Source of the DNA: Leifsonia xyli subsp. xyli str. CTCB07
Lineage (GTDB): Bacteria > Actinomycetota > Actinomycetes > Actinomycetales > Microbacteriaceae
NCBI RefSeq assembly: GCF_000007665.1
Contig: NC_006087.1
Location: forward strand, 2,356,001-2,420,000
DNA length: 64,000 nucleotides
Reading direction: 5' to 3'
Part shown: positions 28,253 to 38,356 of the stretch, one piece after another
How the letters are laid out: every line of letters starts with the position of its first letter
Position numbering within the stretch: position 1 is the stretch's first letter
The notes under the pieces: generated by a model
Seen by the model: only the letters and a program-made list of their open reading frames with translations
Told to the model about the DNA's origin: nothing
Database searches by the model: none
Position numbers and translations under genes: made by a program

Positions 28253-29161
28253 TCAGCCGCGGGCGGCCAGCTCCACCGGCCGCCGCGTCAACAGCCGCAC
28301 CCGCTGCTGGGTCAGCAGGATGCCGCAGAGCACGACCAGCGCGCCCGCCGGTTCGTTCCAGCTGAGGCGCTCCCCGAGCACCAGGACGCCGAGCGCCACA
28401 CCCACGACCGGCGTCACATAGGTCACGCCGGAGGTCGCTGTCGGCCCCCACGCGCGCAGCACGTTCATGTTCCAGATGTAGACGACGCCCGATCCCAGAG
28501 CGCCCAGGGCGAGCAGGCTCAGCACGACCGGCCAGCTGAACCGGACAGGGTGCCAGGCGATCACCGGGGTCAGCGCGATCATGATCGCCGCGGCGAGGCC
28601 GACACTGAGGAACGCCGTCGCGGTGGCCGGGATGTCGCGGTGGCAGATGAAGCGGCGCAAGTAACTAAAGCTGACACCGTAGCAGGTCACCGCGCCGAGA
28701 CAGGCGAGCTGCCCCCCGAGCGAGCCGGAGAGCGCCGCCAGCTGCCACGGCCCCACGACCACGAGGACGCCGAGCACACCGACCATCACCCCGAGGATCT
28801 GGTCGCGGTTAAGCCGTTCGACCCGGAAGGCCGCCGTCGCCATGATGGCGGTCGTGATGGGCGTCACCGCGTTGTAGATGCTCGCCAGGCTGGAGGAGAC
28901 GTACTGCTCTGCCCAGGCGAAGAGCAGGAACGGAAGCGCGCAGCCCATGATCGCCACGACGACGAAGTGCAGCCAGACGATCGGCTCGCGCGGGAGCCTG
29001 CTGCGCGTGACGAGGAGGATGACGCCGAGTGTCACCGCGCCGAAGACCAGCCGGGCCCAGGCGACCTGCCCGAAGCTGACCCCTTCGAGTCCGATCTTCA
29101 TGAACAGGAAGCTGGCGCCCCAGATAACCCCCATGCCGATGAACTGAAGAGTGACTTTCAC
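28253..29161 (-). CDS. EamA/DMT-family transporter
   Basis: A 302-residue exporter of the drug/metabolite superfamily with ten predicted helices in two EamA repeats (about 1-140 and 150-295; for example GVIWGASFLFMKIGLE and SGVTYVTPVVGVALGVLVL). The family exports amino acids or other metabolites; the substrate is unknown. It converges on purL with 23 bases between the stops, where GGCTGA/TCAGCC could form a weak shared stem. Intact. Confidence 0.88.
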   Translation of the reverse strand: MKVTLQFIGMGVIWGASFLFMKIGLEGVSFGQVAWARLVFGAVTLGVILLVTRSRLPREPIVWLHFVVVAIMGCALPFLLFAWAEQYVSSSLASIYNAVTPITTAIMATAAFRVERLNRDQILGVMVGVLGVLVVVGPWQLAALSGSLGGQLACLGAVTCYGVSFSYLRRFICHRDIPATATAFLSVGLAAAIMIALTPVIAWHPVRFSWPVVLSLLALGALGSGVVYIWNMNVLRAWGPTATSGVTYVTPVVGVALGVLVLGERLSWNEPAGALVVLCGILLTQQRVRLLTRRPVELAARG

Positions 29162-29224
29162 GCGCGCGACGTTACCCTAACCGCCTCGCGTCATCCGGCG
29201 CTTTGGGGCCACGATGCCGCGATT

Positions 29225-31365
29225 TCACCCTTCGGGTCGTGTGCCCGGAGACGTCGTCGGGGCCGGGGCCGTCACGCGGACCGGCTGGGCCACCGAGGCC
29301 GGGAACGCCTCTCCACCGTACTTCGCGTTGGCGGCCGTCATGTAGGTCTTCCACACCCGGTTTCTCAGCTGATCGCCCTGGACGCCGCCGATGGTGGACC
29401 GGCGGAGCGAGACCTCTCCCTGGACATTGCCGATCCACACCGCCGTCGCGAGTTCCGTGGTGGAGCCGACGAACCAGGTGTGCTACTCTCCGTCGGAGGT
29501 GCCGGTCTTGCCGAACACCGGGACACCGTCCCGCGGGTTGGACGCGGAGCCGGTTCCTCTCATCACACCGCTCAGCTCCGAGGCCATCGTGGCCGCGACC
29601 TCGGAGCTGACGGCCGCCGAGCACTCCGGCCCCGGAACCGGCACGTCCTTGCCCTCGGAGTCCACGATGCGGTCGATCGCGATGGGCGAGCAGATCACGC
29701 CTTTGTTGGCGATAGCCGCGAAGGCCGCGGCCATCCGGATGGGCGCCACTTCGTTGATTCCGAGAACGTCCGAGACGTAGGAGGTGAGCGACTTCCCGTC
29801 CGCGCGCCGAACGCCGAACGCCTCCGCCGTCTTGCGGATCTCGCACTGGTCGAGCTTCTGCGCCATCGAGAAGAACGCCCCGTTCACCGAACCGGCGGTC
29901 GCCGTGCGCACGCTCATGTCCCCCGGCGTCTGTCCGCTGTCGTTCTTGGGAGAGTAGGCGCCGCCCTGCGTGCCCTGGCAGCTGTCGCGGAAGGTGGGGG
30001 GCTGAGGGCCCGCGCGTTCCCGTTGACCGTGTCGTCGATCGAGTGCCCGGTCTTGAGCCACTCGGCGAGCGTGAACACCTTGTACGTCGAGCCGGCGGGG
30101 AACCCGCTGGAAGCGCCGTCTTCGTAGTCGCTGGCGAAGTTGACGGCCGTGCTCTCCGGCTAGGTGTCCTCCGGGTGGGCGTCGAAGTCCTTGTTCTGCG
30201 CCATCGCGAGGACACGTCCCGTGCCGGGCTCGATGGTCACGAGCGAACCGCCGAGGTCGAGGGCCGGGGCGGACATCGGGACGTACGCCCTCATCGACTC
30301 GAGCGCTGCGCGCTGGAGGTCGAGATCGAGCGTCGTGTAGATGTCATAGCCGCCGGTGGTGAGAGTGCTCCGCTCCGGATCGACAGCGTCCTGGAGCATC
30401 TTCTGGTTCCGGATGACGCGCTCGACGTAGTCGCAGAAGAAGCCAGCGCCCAGCGGGTTCGCCGCATGACAGCCGGTGGCGAGCGGGGTGATCTTCGGCT
30501 CGATGGGAGCGGCGACGGCCTCGTCGTGCTGCGCCTGCGTGATCTTGCCCTCTTTGAGCATCGCGGCGAGCACATCGCCGTCCCGGCGCTTCTTGTTGTC
30601 CGCGAGGTTCTCCTCGCGGTCGAGGCGCAGCCCATTGGGCTCGTTCACCGACGCGATCAGGCTGGCCGCCTGCGGCAGTGTCAGCTCGGCCGCCGTGACG
30701 CCATAGTAGTACTTCGCCGCGGACTGGATATCGTACGTCGTGCCGCCGAACGGCGCGATGTTCAGATAGCCGAGCAGAATCTGATCCTTGGTGTACGCCT
30801 TCTCCAAACCGATCGCGAGCCGGATCTCCTTCAGCTTGCGGTCCATGCTCGTCTTCGTCGCGTCGTCGTAGGCGGCTTCGCGCTTGGCCTTGTCCGGAAT
30901 GGCCTCCGCCCGCTGCACGAGGATGTTCTTGACATACTGCATGGAGATGGTGGACGCGCCCGATCCGACGTTCTCGCTCAGCGCGTTCCCGGCAGCGGCG
31001 CGCAGAGCCGCTCTCACATCGACGCCGCCGCGACTGTAGAACCGCGGGTCCTCGGTCGCGATCAGAGCGTCCTTCACCTGCGGGGAGATCTGGTCCCAGC
31101 CGACGATCTCGCGGTTCTGCTCGTAGACCGCGGCGATCAGGACGGGGGCGCCCGTCCCGTCCTTCGCGTAGATATCCGTCGTCTGCGCGAGTTTGTCCGG
31201 CTTGATGTACTCGGGCAGCCCCTCGAAAAGCCGGATGCCGCTGTCGGCGGCCATGCCGCTCACGGCGACGGCCGGCGCGACCATCGCGACGACCATGACA
31301 CCGGCCACAGCGCTGAGTGCGAGAAAGCCGGCCGCGGTGCGGCGACGACGCGAGAGGTGGGTCAT
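29225..31365 (-). pseudogene. Class A penicillin-binding protein with two amber codons and a frameshift
   Basis: Bifunctional peptidoglycan synthase, about 713 codons: signal anchor (14-38), GT51 transglycosylase (about 70-250, catalytic Glu in ATEDPRFYSRGGVD; GASTISMQYVKN), then transpeptidase with SxxK motif STYK near 427 and KTGT near 622. ATG 31365 has GGAGG upstream. Three lesions: TAG at 30160-30162 (EDT-stop-PESTAVNF), a frameshift near 30000, and TAG at 29483-29485 (KTGTSDGE-stop-HTWFVGSTT). Each TAG could come from CAG by one C-to-T change. Protein similarity continues through all three to TGA 29225. The first stop leaves the glycosyltransferase half without transpeptidase. Confidence 0.88.
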
Positions 31366-31580
31366 CTCGGCGGACCTCCAATGAGCGAGGGGAACGACAA
31401 CGACCGCGATCCGCAAGACCCTCCCTCTGCGAACCCTGTCAGGGCATTGTGGACCAAGCAACCTGGGAGTAAGAGGAATATGACATGTTTTGCTGGATCC
31501 CACCACCGGGAATACCTGGGCACCGATCCCGTTGTATGCATTTGCATAGAATTGCCGAGGACACCCTGAGGAGCCAGCGC

Positions 31581-32777
31581 ATGCAGTACGGAATCTTCTC
31601 CGTGAGCGATATCACCCGAGACCCAACCTCGGGCGAGACGCCAAGCGAGGCGGAGCGCATCGACGCGATCGTGACGATCGCGACCCACGCGGAGGAGGTC
31701 GGGCTGGATGTGTTCGCGATCGGAGAGCACCACAACCCGCCGTTCTTCTCCTCCTCCCCCACCACCCTGCTCGCCCACATCGCAGCCCTCACCGAGCGCC
31801 TGATCGTCACGACCTCCACGACACTGATCACCACGAACGACCCGGTGCGGCTCGCCGAAGAGTACGCGATGCTCCAGCATCTCTCGAAGGGCCGCATGGA
31901 TCTGATGCTCGGCCGGGGCAACACCGGCCCGGTCTACCCGTGGTTCGGCCAGGACCTCCGCCAGAGCCTGCCGCTCGCGCTGGAGAACTACAACCTCCTG
32001 CACCGGCTGTGGAACGAGGATGTCGTGGACTGGGAGGGCCGCTTCCGCACCCCGCTCCAGGGCTTCACCTCCACCCCGCGACCGCTCGACGGCGTACCCC
32101 CGTTCGTCTGGCACGGCAGCATCCGCACCCCGGAGATTGCGGAGCAGGCCGCCTACTATGGCAACGGCTTCTTCGCGAACAACATCTTCTGGCCGAAGAA
32201 TCACTACCAGCGCCTGATCGCGTTCTACCGCGAGCGCTTCGAGCACTACGGGCACGGCACCGCCAAGCAGGCGATCGTCGGCCTCGGCGGGCAAGCCTAC
32301 CTCGCCAAGAACTCGCAGGATGCGAAGACCGCGTTCCGCCCCTACTTCGACGAAGCGCCAGTCTACGGCAACGGCCCGTCGATGGAGGATTTCGCCGAGG
32401 CGACCCCGCTGACCGTCGGCAGCCCGCAGGAAGTCATCGACAAGACGCTGACCTTCCGCGAGTGGGCAGGCGACTACCAGCGCCAGCTGTTCCTGATGGA
32501 CCACGCCGGCCTCCCGCTGAAGACCGTGCTCGAACAGCTCGACCTGCTGGGCGGAGAGGTCGTCCCCGTGCTGCGCAAGGAGACCGCGGCCCGCAAAGAC
32601 CCGCAAACCCCCGACGCGCCGACCCACGCCTCCCTCGTGCGCGCGAAGTACGGCGAGGAGAAGCCGCGCCAGCTGCGCCCGAACGCGAACCGCGGCGACA
32701 ACCTGACCGGCGGCGCTCCCTACCAAGACAGCGGCGAGCGAGAGCCCGGCGCTGTGACGCCCGGGGCAGAGGAATGA
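31581..32777 (+). CDS. LLM-class FMN-dependent monooxygenase (CE1758-type)
   Basis: A 398-residue luciferase-like flavin enzyme. It has MQYGIFSVSDI at the first strand, FAIGEHHNPPFFSSSP and MLGRGNTGPVYPW in the barrel, and a long charged C-terminus. The pattern and the following small flavoprotein gene fit the paired LLM/FMN-reductase duo first described in corynebacteria (CE1758/CE1759). ATG 31581 has GAGGAG seven bases upstream; an earlier in-frame start at 31485 adds 32 unrelated residues and was not used. The substrate is unknown. Intact, but its reductase partner is broken. Confidence 0.87.
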   Translation: MQYGIFSVSDITRDPTSGETPSEAERIDAIVTIATHAEEVGLDVFAIGEHHNPPFFSSSPTTLLAHIAALTERLIVTTSTTLITTNDPVRLAEEYAMLQHLSKGRMDLMLGRGNTGPVYPWFGQDLRQSLPLALENYNLLHRLWNEDVVDWEGRFRTPLQGFTSTPRPLDGVPPFVWHGSIRTPEIAEQAAYYGNGFFANNIFWPKNHYQRLIAFYRERFEHYGHGTAKQAIVGLGGQAYLAKNSQDAKTAFRPYFDEAPVYGNGPSMEDFAEATPLTVGSPQEVIDKTLTFREWAGDYQRQLFLMDHAGLPLKTVLEQLDLLGGEVVPVLRKETAARKDPQTPDAPTHASLVRAKYGEEKPRQLRPNANRGDNLTGGAPYQDSGEREPGAVTPGAEE

Positions 32778-32784
32778 GGACCCC

Positions 32785-33474
32785 ATGACGAACGCCCCGC
32801 AGCGCCCGTTCCGGCTCGTGGCTGTGAACGCGGGCGTGAACGACCCCTCCGCCACGAAGCTGCTGGCCGAGCGGCTGACCCAGAGCGTGGAGGCGAATGC
32901 GCAGCGCGACGGCCGCACAGTCGAGGCGCTGCGCCTGGACCTGCGCGAACTGCTGCCGGAGCTCTCCGGCGCGCTCGCCTCCGGCCACCTCGGACCGATG
33001 TTCGGGAAGGCCGTCGAAGCGCTCGCCTCGGCGGACGGCATCGTGGCGGCGACGCAGATCTACAAGGCCGGGATGAGCGGGCTGTTCAGCTCGTTCTTCC
33101 AGGTGCTCGACAACGACCTCCTGATCGCCAAGCCGCTCCTCCTCGGCGCGACGGCCGGGACCGCCCGGCACGCGCTCGCGGTGGACGGGCAGCTGCGCTC
33201 GATGTTCGCCTACCTGCGCACCATGACCGCCCCCACCTCCGTCTTCGCTTCGACCGAGGACTGGCAGGACAGCACCCTTGGCCAGCGCATTGACCGCGCG
33301 GCGCGCTAGCTGGTCGTGCTGATGGAGTCCGGCGTCGAAGCCCGCATCAAAGAAACCTCGTGGGACCGCTATCGGCACGAGTTCGGCTCCGCCGGCGGCT
33401 CCGAGCTGGGAATCGATGTGTCGTCCGAACTGATGCGCCTCGCCGCGGGAGGGACCCTGCCGCCGCCAAGCTGA
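32785..33474 (+). pseudogene. NADPH-dependent FMN reductase (CE1759-type) with an amber codon
   Basis: The small flavodoxin-like reductase that would supply reduced FMN to the monooxygenase seven bases upstream. The first 174 residues contain AVNAGVNDPSATKLLAERL (phosphate loop) and ADGIVAATQIYKAGMSG. At 33307-33309 TAG interrupts IDRAAR-stop-LVVLMESGVE; the same frame continues with sensible protein (IKETSWDRYRHEFGS, DVSSELMRLAAGG) to TGA 33472-33474. So 54 residues at the C-terminus are cut off. One base change from CAG or GAG explains it. The truncated product may or may not fold. Confidence 0.82.
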
Positions 33475-33512
33475 AGCGATAGTGTGGGCGTCGAAACAGG
33501 GAGGGAGCCAAC

Positions 33513-35005
33513 GTGGACGTGCTCGGCGCGCTGCAGTGGATCGGCCTGGTGGTCTGCCTTATCCTCGCGCTCACCGGCCTGATCCCGGTCGTGGCCGCCG
33601 CGGCGACGTTCTTCGTGATCCCCCTGCACGCCTGGATCAACCATTACCACAAAGCGGCGCCCTACCTTCCCCGCGTGGCGATCGTGGTCCCGGCGTGGAA
33701 CGAGGGGGCGGTGATCGGCGCCTCCATCGACCGCCTCGTGACGCTCGACTACCCGAAGGAGGCGCTGCGCATCTACGTGGTGGACGACGCGAGCACAGAC
33801 GACACCTCCGTTGTGGTGCGAGAGCGGGCGATGCGCTACCCGGGCAACGTCTTCCTGTTCCGTCGCGAGAAGGGCGGCCAGGGCAAGGCCCACACGCTCA
33901 ACCACGGCATCGAGCGCATCTTCGCCGACGACTGGATGGAGGCGCTCCTGATCATGGACGCCGATGTCATCTACCAGCCGGACTCGCTGCGCAAGATGAC
34001 CCGGCACCTGGCCGACCCAAAGGTGGGCGCCGTCTCCGCCTACATCCACGAAGGCAGCGCCGACCGCAACTACCTGACCAAGTTCGTGAGCACCGAGTAC
34101 GTCCTCTCGCAGCCGACCGCCCGCCGCGCCCAGAACGTGCTCGGCGCTCAGGCCTGCCTCGCCGGCGGCGCGCAGCTGCACTCCCGCGAGAACCTCATCG
34201 CCATCGGCGGCCAGGTGGACACCAGCACGCTGGCCGAGGACACCATCACCACGTTCGAGACGCAGCTGCGGGGCAAAAGGGTCGTGTTCGAGCCGCACGC
34301 GCATGTGCTCGCCGAAGAGCCGCGCACGATCGACGCGCTGTGGAAGCAGCGGCTGCGCTGGGCGCGCGGCAATGTGTCGGTGACGGCGCGGTACTCGAAG
34401 GTGTGGTTCCGGCCCTCCCGCAAGCACCATCTCGGCGCCTGGACGTTCGGGATCGTGTGGTTCAGCCTGTGGCTGCTCCCCCTCATCATGGTGATCTCGT
34501 CGATCGGGCTCGCCGGGCTGCTGTTCCTGCACAACGGCTTCGCGACGACGGTCTTCCGCATCCTGTGGATCTCGGCGGCGCTCGCCTATCTGTTCGTGCT
34601 CATCCTCGGCTCGCAGACGGACGTGGGGACGACACGGAAAGAGGTCGGCCATGTCATGCTCTTCCCCGGCATCGTCAACATGCTCGTGATGCTCACCGCT
34701 CTCTTCCCGACGATGATGCTGACTGGCTTCCGGGGCTGTTCGGCATCCGGCTCGGGGGCTCGGCCCTGTTCACCCTGACGCTCGCGATCTACATCTGGAT
34801 ACCGTTCTCGATGCTCGTCGCCTGGCTCGCCCGCCGCTCCGAACGCCTCCGCGCCGGCCGCTGGCTCGCGACCGCCCTCATCTACCTCGCGGGGTACGGA
34901 TCGCTCCTCTGCGCCATCACCTTCGACAGCTACCTGAAAGAGCTGGCCGGCGCCGAATCCCGCTGGGACAAAACCGAAAAAGTAGGCCGCGTCGCCACCA
35001 CCTGA
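33513..35005 (+). pseudogene. Membrane glycosyltransferase family 2, frameshift near the end
   Basis: A processive-type GT2 enzyme: an N-terminal helix (about 8-35), the GT-A domain with IVVPAWNEGAVI, VVDDAST, the DxD in IMDADVIYQ and the QRLRWARGN motif, then four or more helices. About 497 codons in all. Near 34730 the frame changes (MMLTGF, then LFGIRLGGSALF), so as read the last two or three helices are replaced by a short tail; the true end is TGA 35005. GTG 33513 has GGGAG upstream. The catalytic part is intact; whether the enzyme works without the last helices is unclear. Likely makes a cell-surface polysaccharide. Confidence 0.8.
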
Positions 35006-35007
35006 CG

Positions 35008-35079
35008 CAGCCATCGCTTCCTCAGCTCTTCAGCCCCCTGTCGGCGTGTCGAGCGGGAGAACTGAGGAAGCGATGGCTG
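35008..35079. repeat. Long perfect inverted repeat, strong hairpin
   Basis: CAGCCATCGCTTCCTCAG (35008-35025) and its exact complement (35062-35079) form an 18-base-pair stem around a 36-base loop; the pairing continues imperfectly inward. It starts three bases after the glycosyltransferase stop and ends ten bases before the next start codon, so a transcript through it would fold strongly and bury the next ribosome site. There is no T run. Could be a terminator, an attenuator-like element or a mobile intergenic repeat. Confidence 0.85.
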
Positions 35080-35089
35080 GGTTGGAAGT

Positions 35090-35386
35090 ATGAAGGTGCG
35101 TGGTCTGATTCAGAGCAGCGAGACGAGCGAACTCACAGCCGAGGCGGACGACGCCGAGAGCGCGCGGTCACTGGTCGAAGAGCAGCTGCCCGAGGGCTAC
35201 GAGCTGCTGCAGATCCACAGCGCTATGCCCCGCGGCGGCCGTGTGATCGCGACCGCCGTGATCCGAGCGGCCGCCGTCACCGAACTCACCGCGGACGGCG
35301 CGGACTACGCCCGCGCCCGGGATGCTCTGCACGCGCTCATCCCGGCCGGCCAACGCCTCCTGTCCACCGTCATCGTCCACGAGTGA
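35090..35386 (+). CDS. Small hypothetical protein
   Basis: A 98-residue acidic, soluble protein (LIQSSETSELTAEADDAES, EQLPEGYELLQIHSAMPRGG, then TELTADGADYARARDALHAL). It looks like two related strands-plus-helix units, the first and second halves both ending in a hydrophobic beta strand. No family recognised. Immediately downstream of the 18-bp hairpin, which may control it. Confidence 0.5.
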   Translation: MKVRGLIQSSETSELTAEADDAESARSLVEEQLPEGYELLQIHSAMPRGGRVIATAVIRAAAVTELTADGADYARARDALHALIPAGQRLLSTVIVHE

Positions 35387-35439
35387 GGGAATGACAGCCG
35401 CTCGGAGGAGAGAGAACGGCTGGGCTGCGGCGGATTCCA

Positions 35440-35782
35440 GAAGCGCCCAGAGCCGGGTCTCCGGTCCGGAGCGAGCGCGACTCGCGCGTGTACACGGACG
35501 CCCTTGGTGCGGGCCACAGGACCGAGGTAGTCACCACCGGCGAGTTCGAAGCCGAACGCCTCAGCGGCGATCTTGGAGCTGGAGCAGGCGCGCCAGGGGT
35601 GTCCGTGCCGGCGGATCGCCGCCACGGACGCCTCAGCGCGCTCAGGGTCGCGGGAGACCAGTACGACGTGGGCGCCCGCCCGAGCGAGCTGCTCCCCGGT
35701 GAAGTACCCGACCCCGGCGTTGCCGCCGGGGATGACGGCGGTCCGGCCCTGCGCGCGGAAGCTCGGCCGGGTTCCACGCCAC
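35440..35782 (-). pseudogene. Short-chain dehydrogenase remnant
   Basis: Fragments of a retinol-dehydrogenase-like SDR: VAWNPAELPRA from GTG 35782, then in another frame RTAVIPGGNAGVGYFTGEQLARAGAHVVLVSRD pieces (the Rossmann glycines are PGGNAGVGY), and finally SSKIAAEAFGFELAGG, which corresponds to the Lys helix of the active site. There is a frameshift near 35745 and a large internal deletion that removes the middle of the protein, including the catalytic serine and tyrosine. It starts two bases after the chorismate mutase stop. The left boundary is approximate. Confidence 0.6.
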
Positions 35783-35783
35783 G

Positions 35784-36098
35784 TCAGGAGCCGTTTCCGG
35801 TGGCGATCCGCTCATGCTCGCGAATGACCTCCGCGATGATGAAGTTCAGGAACTTCTCTGCGAAGCCGGGGTCGAGGTGGCTCTCCTCGGCGAGCATTCG
35901 CAACCGGTCGATCTGCTCGCGCTCGCGCTCCGGGTCAGCGGGTGGCAGGCCGTACTCGGCTTTCAGCGCTCCAACCTGCTGCGTGAACTTGAACCGTTCC
36001 GCGAGCATGTGGACGACCGCCGCGTCGATGTTGTCGATGCTCTGGCGGATGCCGCGCAGCCGCGCGAGAGCCTCCGCCGTCGAGTCGTTCTCAGCCAT
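35784..36098 (-). CDS. Chorismate mutase (AroQ class)
   Basis: A 104-residue, all-helical AroQ enzyme converting chorismate to prephenate for phenylalanine and tyrosine synthesis. RQSIDNIDAAVVHMLAERFKF has the conserved Arg, Asp and ER residues of helix 1, and EREREQIDRLRMLAEE and EKFLNFIIAEVIREH follow the other helices. It resembles the short cytosolic actinobacterial form that is activated by DAHP synthase. ATG 36098. Intact. Confidence 0.9.
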   Translation of the reverse strand: MAENDSTAEALARLRGIRQSIDNIDAAVVHMLAERFKFTQQVGALKAEYGLPPADPEREREQIDRLRMLAEESHLDPGFAEKFLNFIIAEVIREHERIATGNGS

Positions 36099-36115
36099 GA
36101 AACGACACTATAGGG

Positions 36116-37447
36116 TCACAGAGCCGGCTCTGGATAGGCGAGAACGCTCCGCAGCACCGGCCGCGTCGCGAACAGCGCGACCCAGACGAGCAGGATGCCG
36201 AGTGCGAGGCAGCCGACGACGACAGCCAGGCTGAGCGGCGACAGGATGAGGCTGATCCCGGTCAGCGGCAGGACGACGACCGCGGCGGCGAGCGCCGAGC
36301 CGATCGTCGTGAAGCGCAGCGGGGAGAGCACCGCCCGGCCGCGGGCCGCGTCCATCTCGGTCACCGGCATCCCCAGCCGGTCGAGGCTCACGTAGAGATC
36401 GCGGCGGTCGAGCACCGCCGCTGCCTGGTTCACGCCCGCCGAGCACGCGACCATGAGGAAGGAGGCGACGATGGTGATGACGAGGCCGGTGCGGATGTCG
36501 GCGACGAGCAGGCGCGAATCCCGGTCTGACTGCTCGCCGACAGAGTCCAGCAGCGCCATACCCACCCCGGCGAAAACGGCGGTGAAACTCGTCATCGCCA
36601 CGCCGGAGACCTGCCGCCACGCGGCCTTCGGCGACTCCAAGACGCTGCGCGCCGCGATCAGCCTGCGCGCGGTCGCCGCCCGCTTCGCCTGGCGCGCAGC
36701 GTCCAGCCGCAGCGCCCACGGCCCGATCAGGTTCAGAACGACGAGCGTGCCCCCGAAGCCGACCGCGAAGAAGCTGAGCAGGCCGATCGCGCTCTGCACG
36801 AGCCCGAGCGCGCTCATGAGGACAGAAGCGCCCGCGATCGCGCCCGCGCCGATGACGACACGGAGCCAGTGGGCGCGCTGCGGCCGCTGCCGGGTCCGCA
36901 CCCCGAGGGGCGACAGGATGACCCGTCGCAGTCCCAGCGCAGCGCTCACTGCGGCGAGGACGCCGACGCCCAGCGCAGCGGCCGCGATCCAGCCGGGGGC
37001 GAGCAGCACAGCCGAGCCAAGCGGGGAACCGCGGAACGGGAGGAGACCGACGAACGGCACGGCGAGCAGATACAGCGCGACACCGGCGAGCGCGCCGAGC
37101 AGCGCGAGGGCGGTCGACTCGATGATGGTGAGCGAAGCGACCAGCGCGGGCGAAGCGCCGAGCAAGCGCAGGCCGGCAAGGCGTTCGTCGCGACGGCGGG
37201 CCGACAGACGAGCGGCGGAGCCGCCGAGCGCGGCGAGGGGGACGACGAGCAGCGCGAGGGCAAGCACGGCCAGGACCTGATAGAAGAAGGCTAGCTCATC
37301 GCTCCAGGAGAAGAAGATCTGGGCCCCGCCGGCGACGAGGAGAAGCAGGGCGGTCGCGACAGCGAAGGCGACGACGGGGAGGACGATGGTGGCACGGTCG
37401 GTCGCGCCGCAGCGGGCGAAGAGCCAGGCGAGGCGGAGGGTGGTCAT
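36116..37447 (-). CDS. FtsX-like ABC transporter permease
   Basis: A 443-residue MacB/FtsX-type permease, with an N-terminal helix (about 20-42), a group of helices at about 55-165, and a second group from about 195 to the end. SARRRDERLAGLRLLGASP is the cytoplasmic coupling segment typical of the family. It overlaps the ATPase gene by four bases, so the two form an exporter or mechanotransmission unit. Substrate unknown; intact. Confidence 0.85.
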   Translation of the reverse strand: MTTLRLAWLFARCGATDRATIVLPVVAFAVATALLLLVAGGAQIFFSWSDELAFFYQVLAVLALALLVVPLAALGGSAARLSARRRDERLAGLRLLGASPALVASLTIIESTALALLGALAGVALYLLAVPFVGLLPFRGSPLGSAVLLAPGWIAAAALGVGVLAAVSAALGLRRVILSPLGVRTRQRPQRAHWLRVVIGAGAIAGASVLMSALGLVQSAIGLLSFFAVGFGGTLVVLNLIGPWALRLDAARQAKRAATARRLIAARSVLESPKAAWRQVSGVAMTSFTAVFAGVGMALLDSVGEQSDRDSRLLVADIRTGLVITIVASFLMVACSAGVNQAAAVLDRRDLYVSLDRLGMPVTEMDAARGRAVLSPLRFTTIGSALAAAVVVLPLTGISLILSPLSLAVVVGCLALGILLVWVALFATRPVLRSVLAYPEPAL

Positions 37448-38178
37448 CGCGTCCGCTCCGTGCTGGTGCGCGCGTCTGCCACGATGCGGCCGTCGGCCAG
37501 GCGGAGGAGACGGGAGCAGCGTGCGGCGACGCCCTGGTCGTGTGTGACGACGACGAGGGACCGGCCGCGGCCGGTGGTGGCGGCGAGAAGCGCCTCCATC
37601 ACCTCGCCAGAAGTCCGCGAGTCCAGGGCTCCGGTCGGCTCGTCGGCGAAGACGACCGAAGCGCCCGTCACCTGGGCGCGGGCGATGGCGACGCGCTGGG
37701 CCTGGCCGCCGGAGAGCTGGCCGATACGGCGCTGCTCGAAGCCACCGAGACCGAACGCGGCGAGCCAGGCCGCAGCGTTGCGCTCGGCCGCGGTGCGGCT
37801 CGCCCCGGAGAGCAGCAGCGGCAGGGCGACGTTCTCGATCGCCGTCAGCTCGGGCAGCAGGAGGCCCTGCTGGAACACGAAGCCGAACGCCTCGCGGCGC
37901 AGGCGAGAGCGCTCGGATTCGCCGAGGCCGGTGATCTCCAGCGGGCCCCGCACGGTGTCGAGGACAACCGTGCCGGAGTCGGGGGCGACGATGCCGGCGA
38001 GACAGTGCAGCAGGGTGGTCTTACCCGACCCGGAGGCGCCCATGATCGCGACGGACTCGCCGGGCTCGAGACGGAAGTCGACACCGGCCAGCGCAGGCTC
38101 CGCGGCGGGTCCGTAGGACTTGGAGAGGCCGAAGGCTTGGAGGGCTGGCGGCGCGGGCGGGCACGTGTTCTCGGTCAT
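37444..38178 (-). CDS. ABC transporter ATP-binding protein (LolD/MacB type)
   Basis: A 244-residue ATPase partner of the FtsX-like permease. Walker A is GASGSGKTT (about 44-52), Q-loop FVFQQGLLLPE, signature LSGGQAQR, Walker B VVFADEPTGALD, H-loop VVTHDQ. The start ATG 38178 has GGAAGG about ten bases upstream and gives a normal N-terminus; an earlier GTG/ATG at 38229 only adds unrelated residues. Intact. Confidence 0.9.
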   Translation of the reverse strand: MTENTCPPAPPALQAFGLSKSYGPAAEPALAGVDFRLEPGESVAIMGASGSGKTTLLHCLAGIVAPDSGTVVLDTVRGPLEITGLGESERSRLRREAFGFVFQQGLLLPELTAIENVALPLLLSGASRTAAERNAAAWLAAFGLGGFEQRRIGQLSGGQAQRVAIARAQVTGASVVFADEPTGALDSRTSGEVMEALLAATTGRGRSLVVVTHDQGVAARCSRLLRLADGRIVADARTSTERTR

Positions 38179-38356
38179 GGCCCCAGCCTTCCGCCGAAAG
38201 CGGTCCGGCGCATCCTCCGCGGGCGTCATCCTGGGCCGCCGGGATCATTCGCGCGATGTCGTGCCGGGGTACGACGGAAGAATACGCCACCGCGGGGACG
38301 CACAGTCCCGGACACCGCGCACCGAGCTGAGCCCCGAACGTCGTTACGGTGGAGGG

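Noticed and set aside
28224..28258. GGCTGA/TCAGCC stem between purL and EamA as terminator
   Set aside because: Six-base arms 23 bases apart with competing GC palindromes inside; too weak to list.
26084..30127. Open frame of 1,347 codons on the plus strand
   Set aside because: It overlaps purL in another frame and runs antisense through the EamA and PBP genes; the translation is an Arg/Gly/Pro-rich shadow typical of very high GC.
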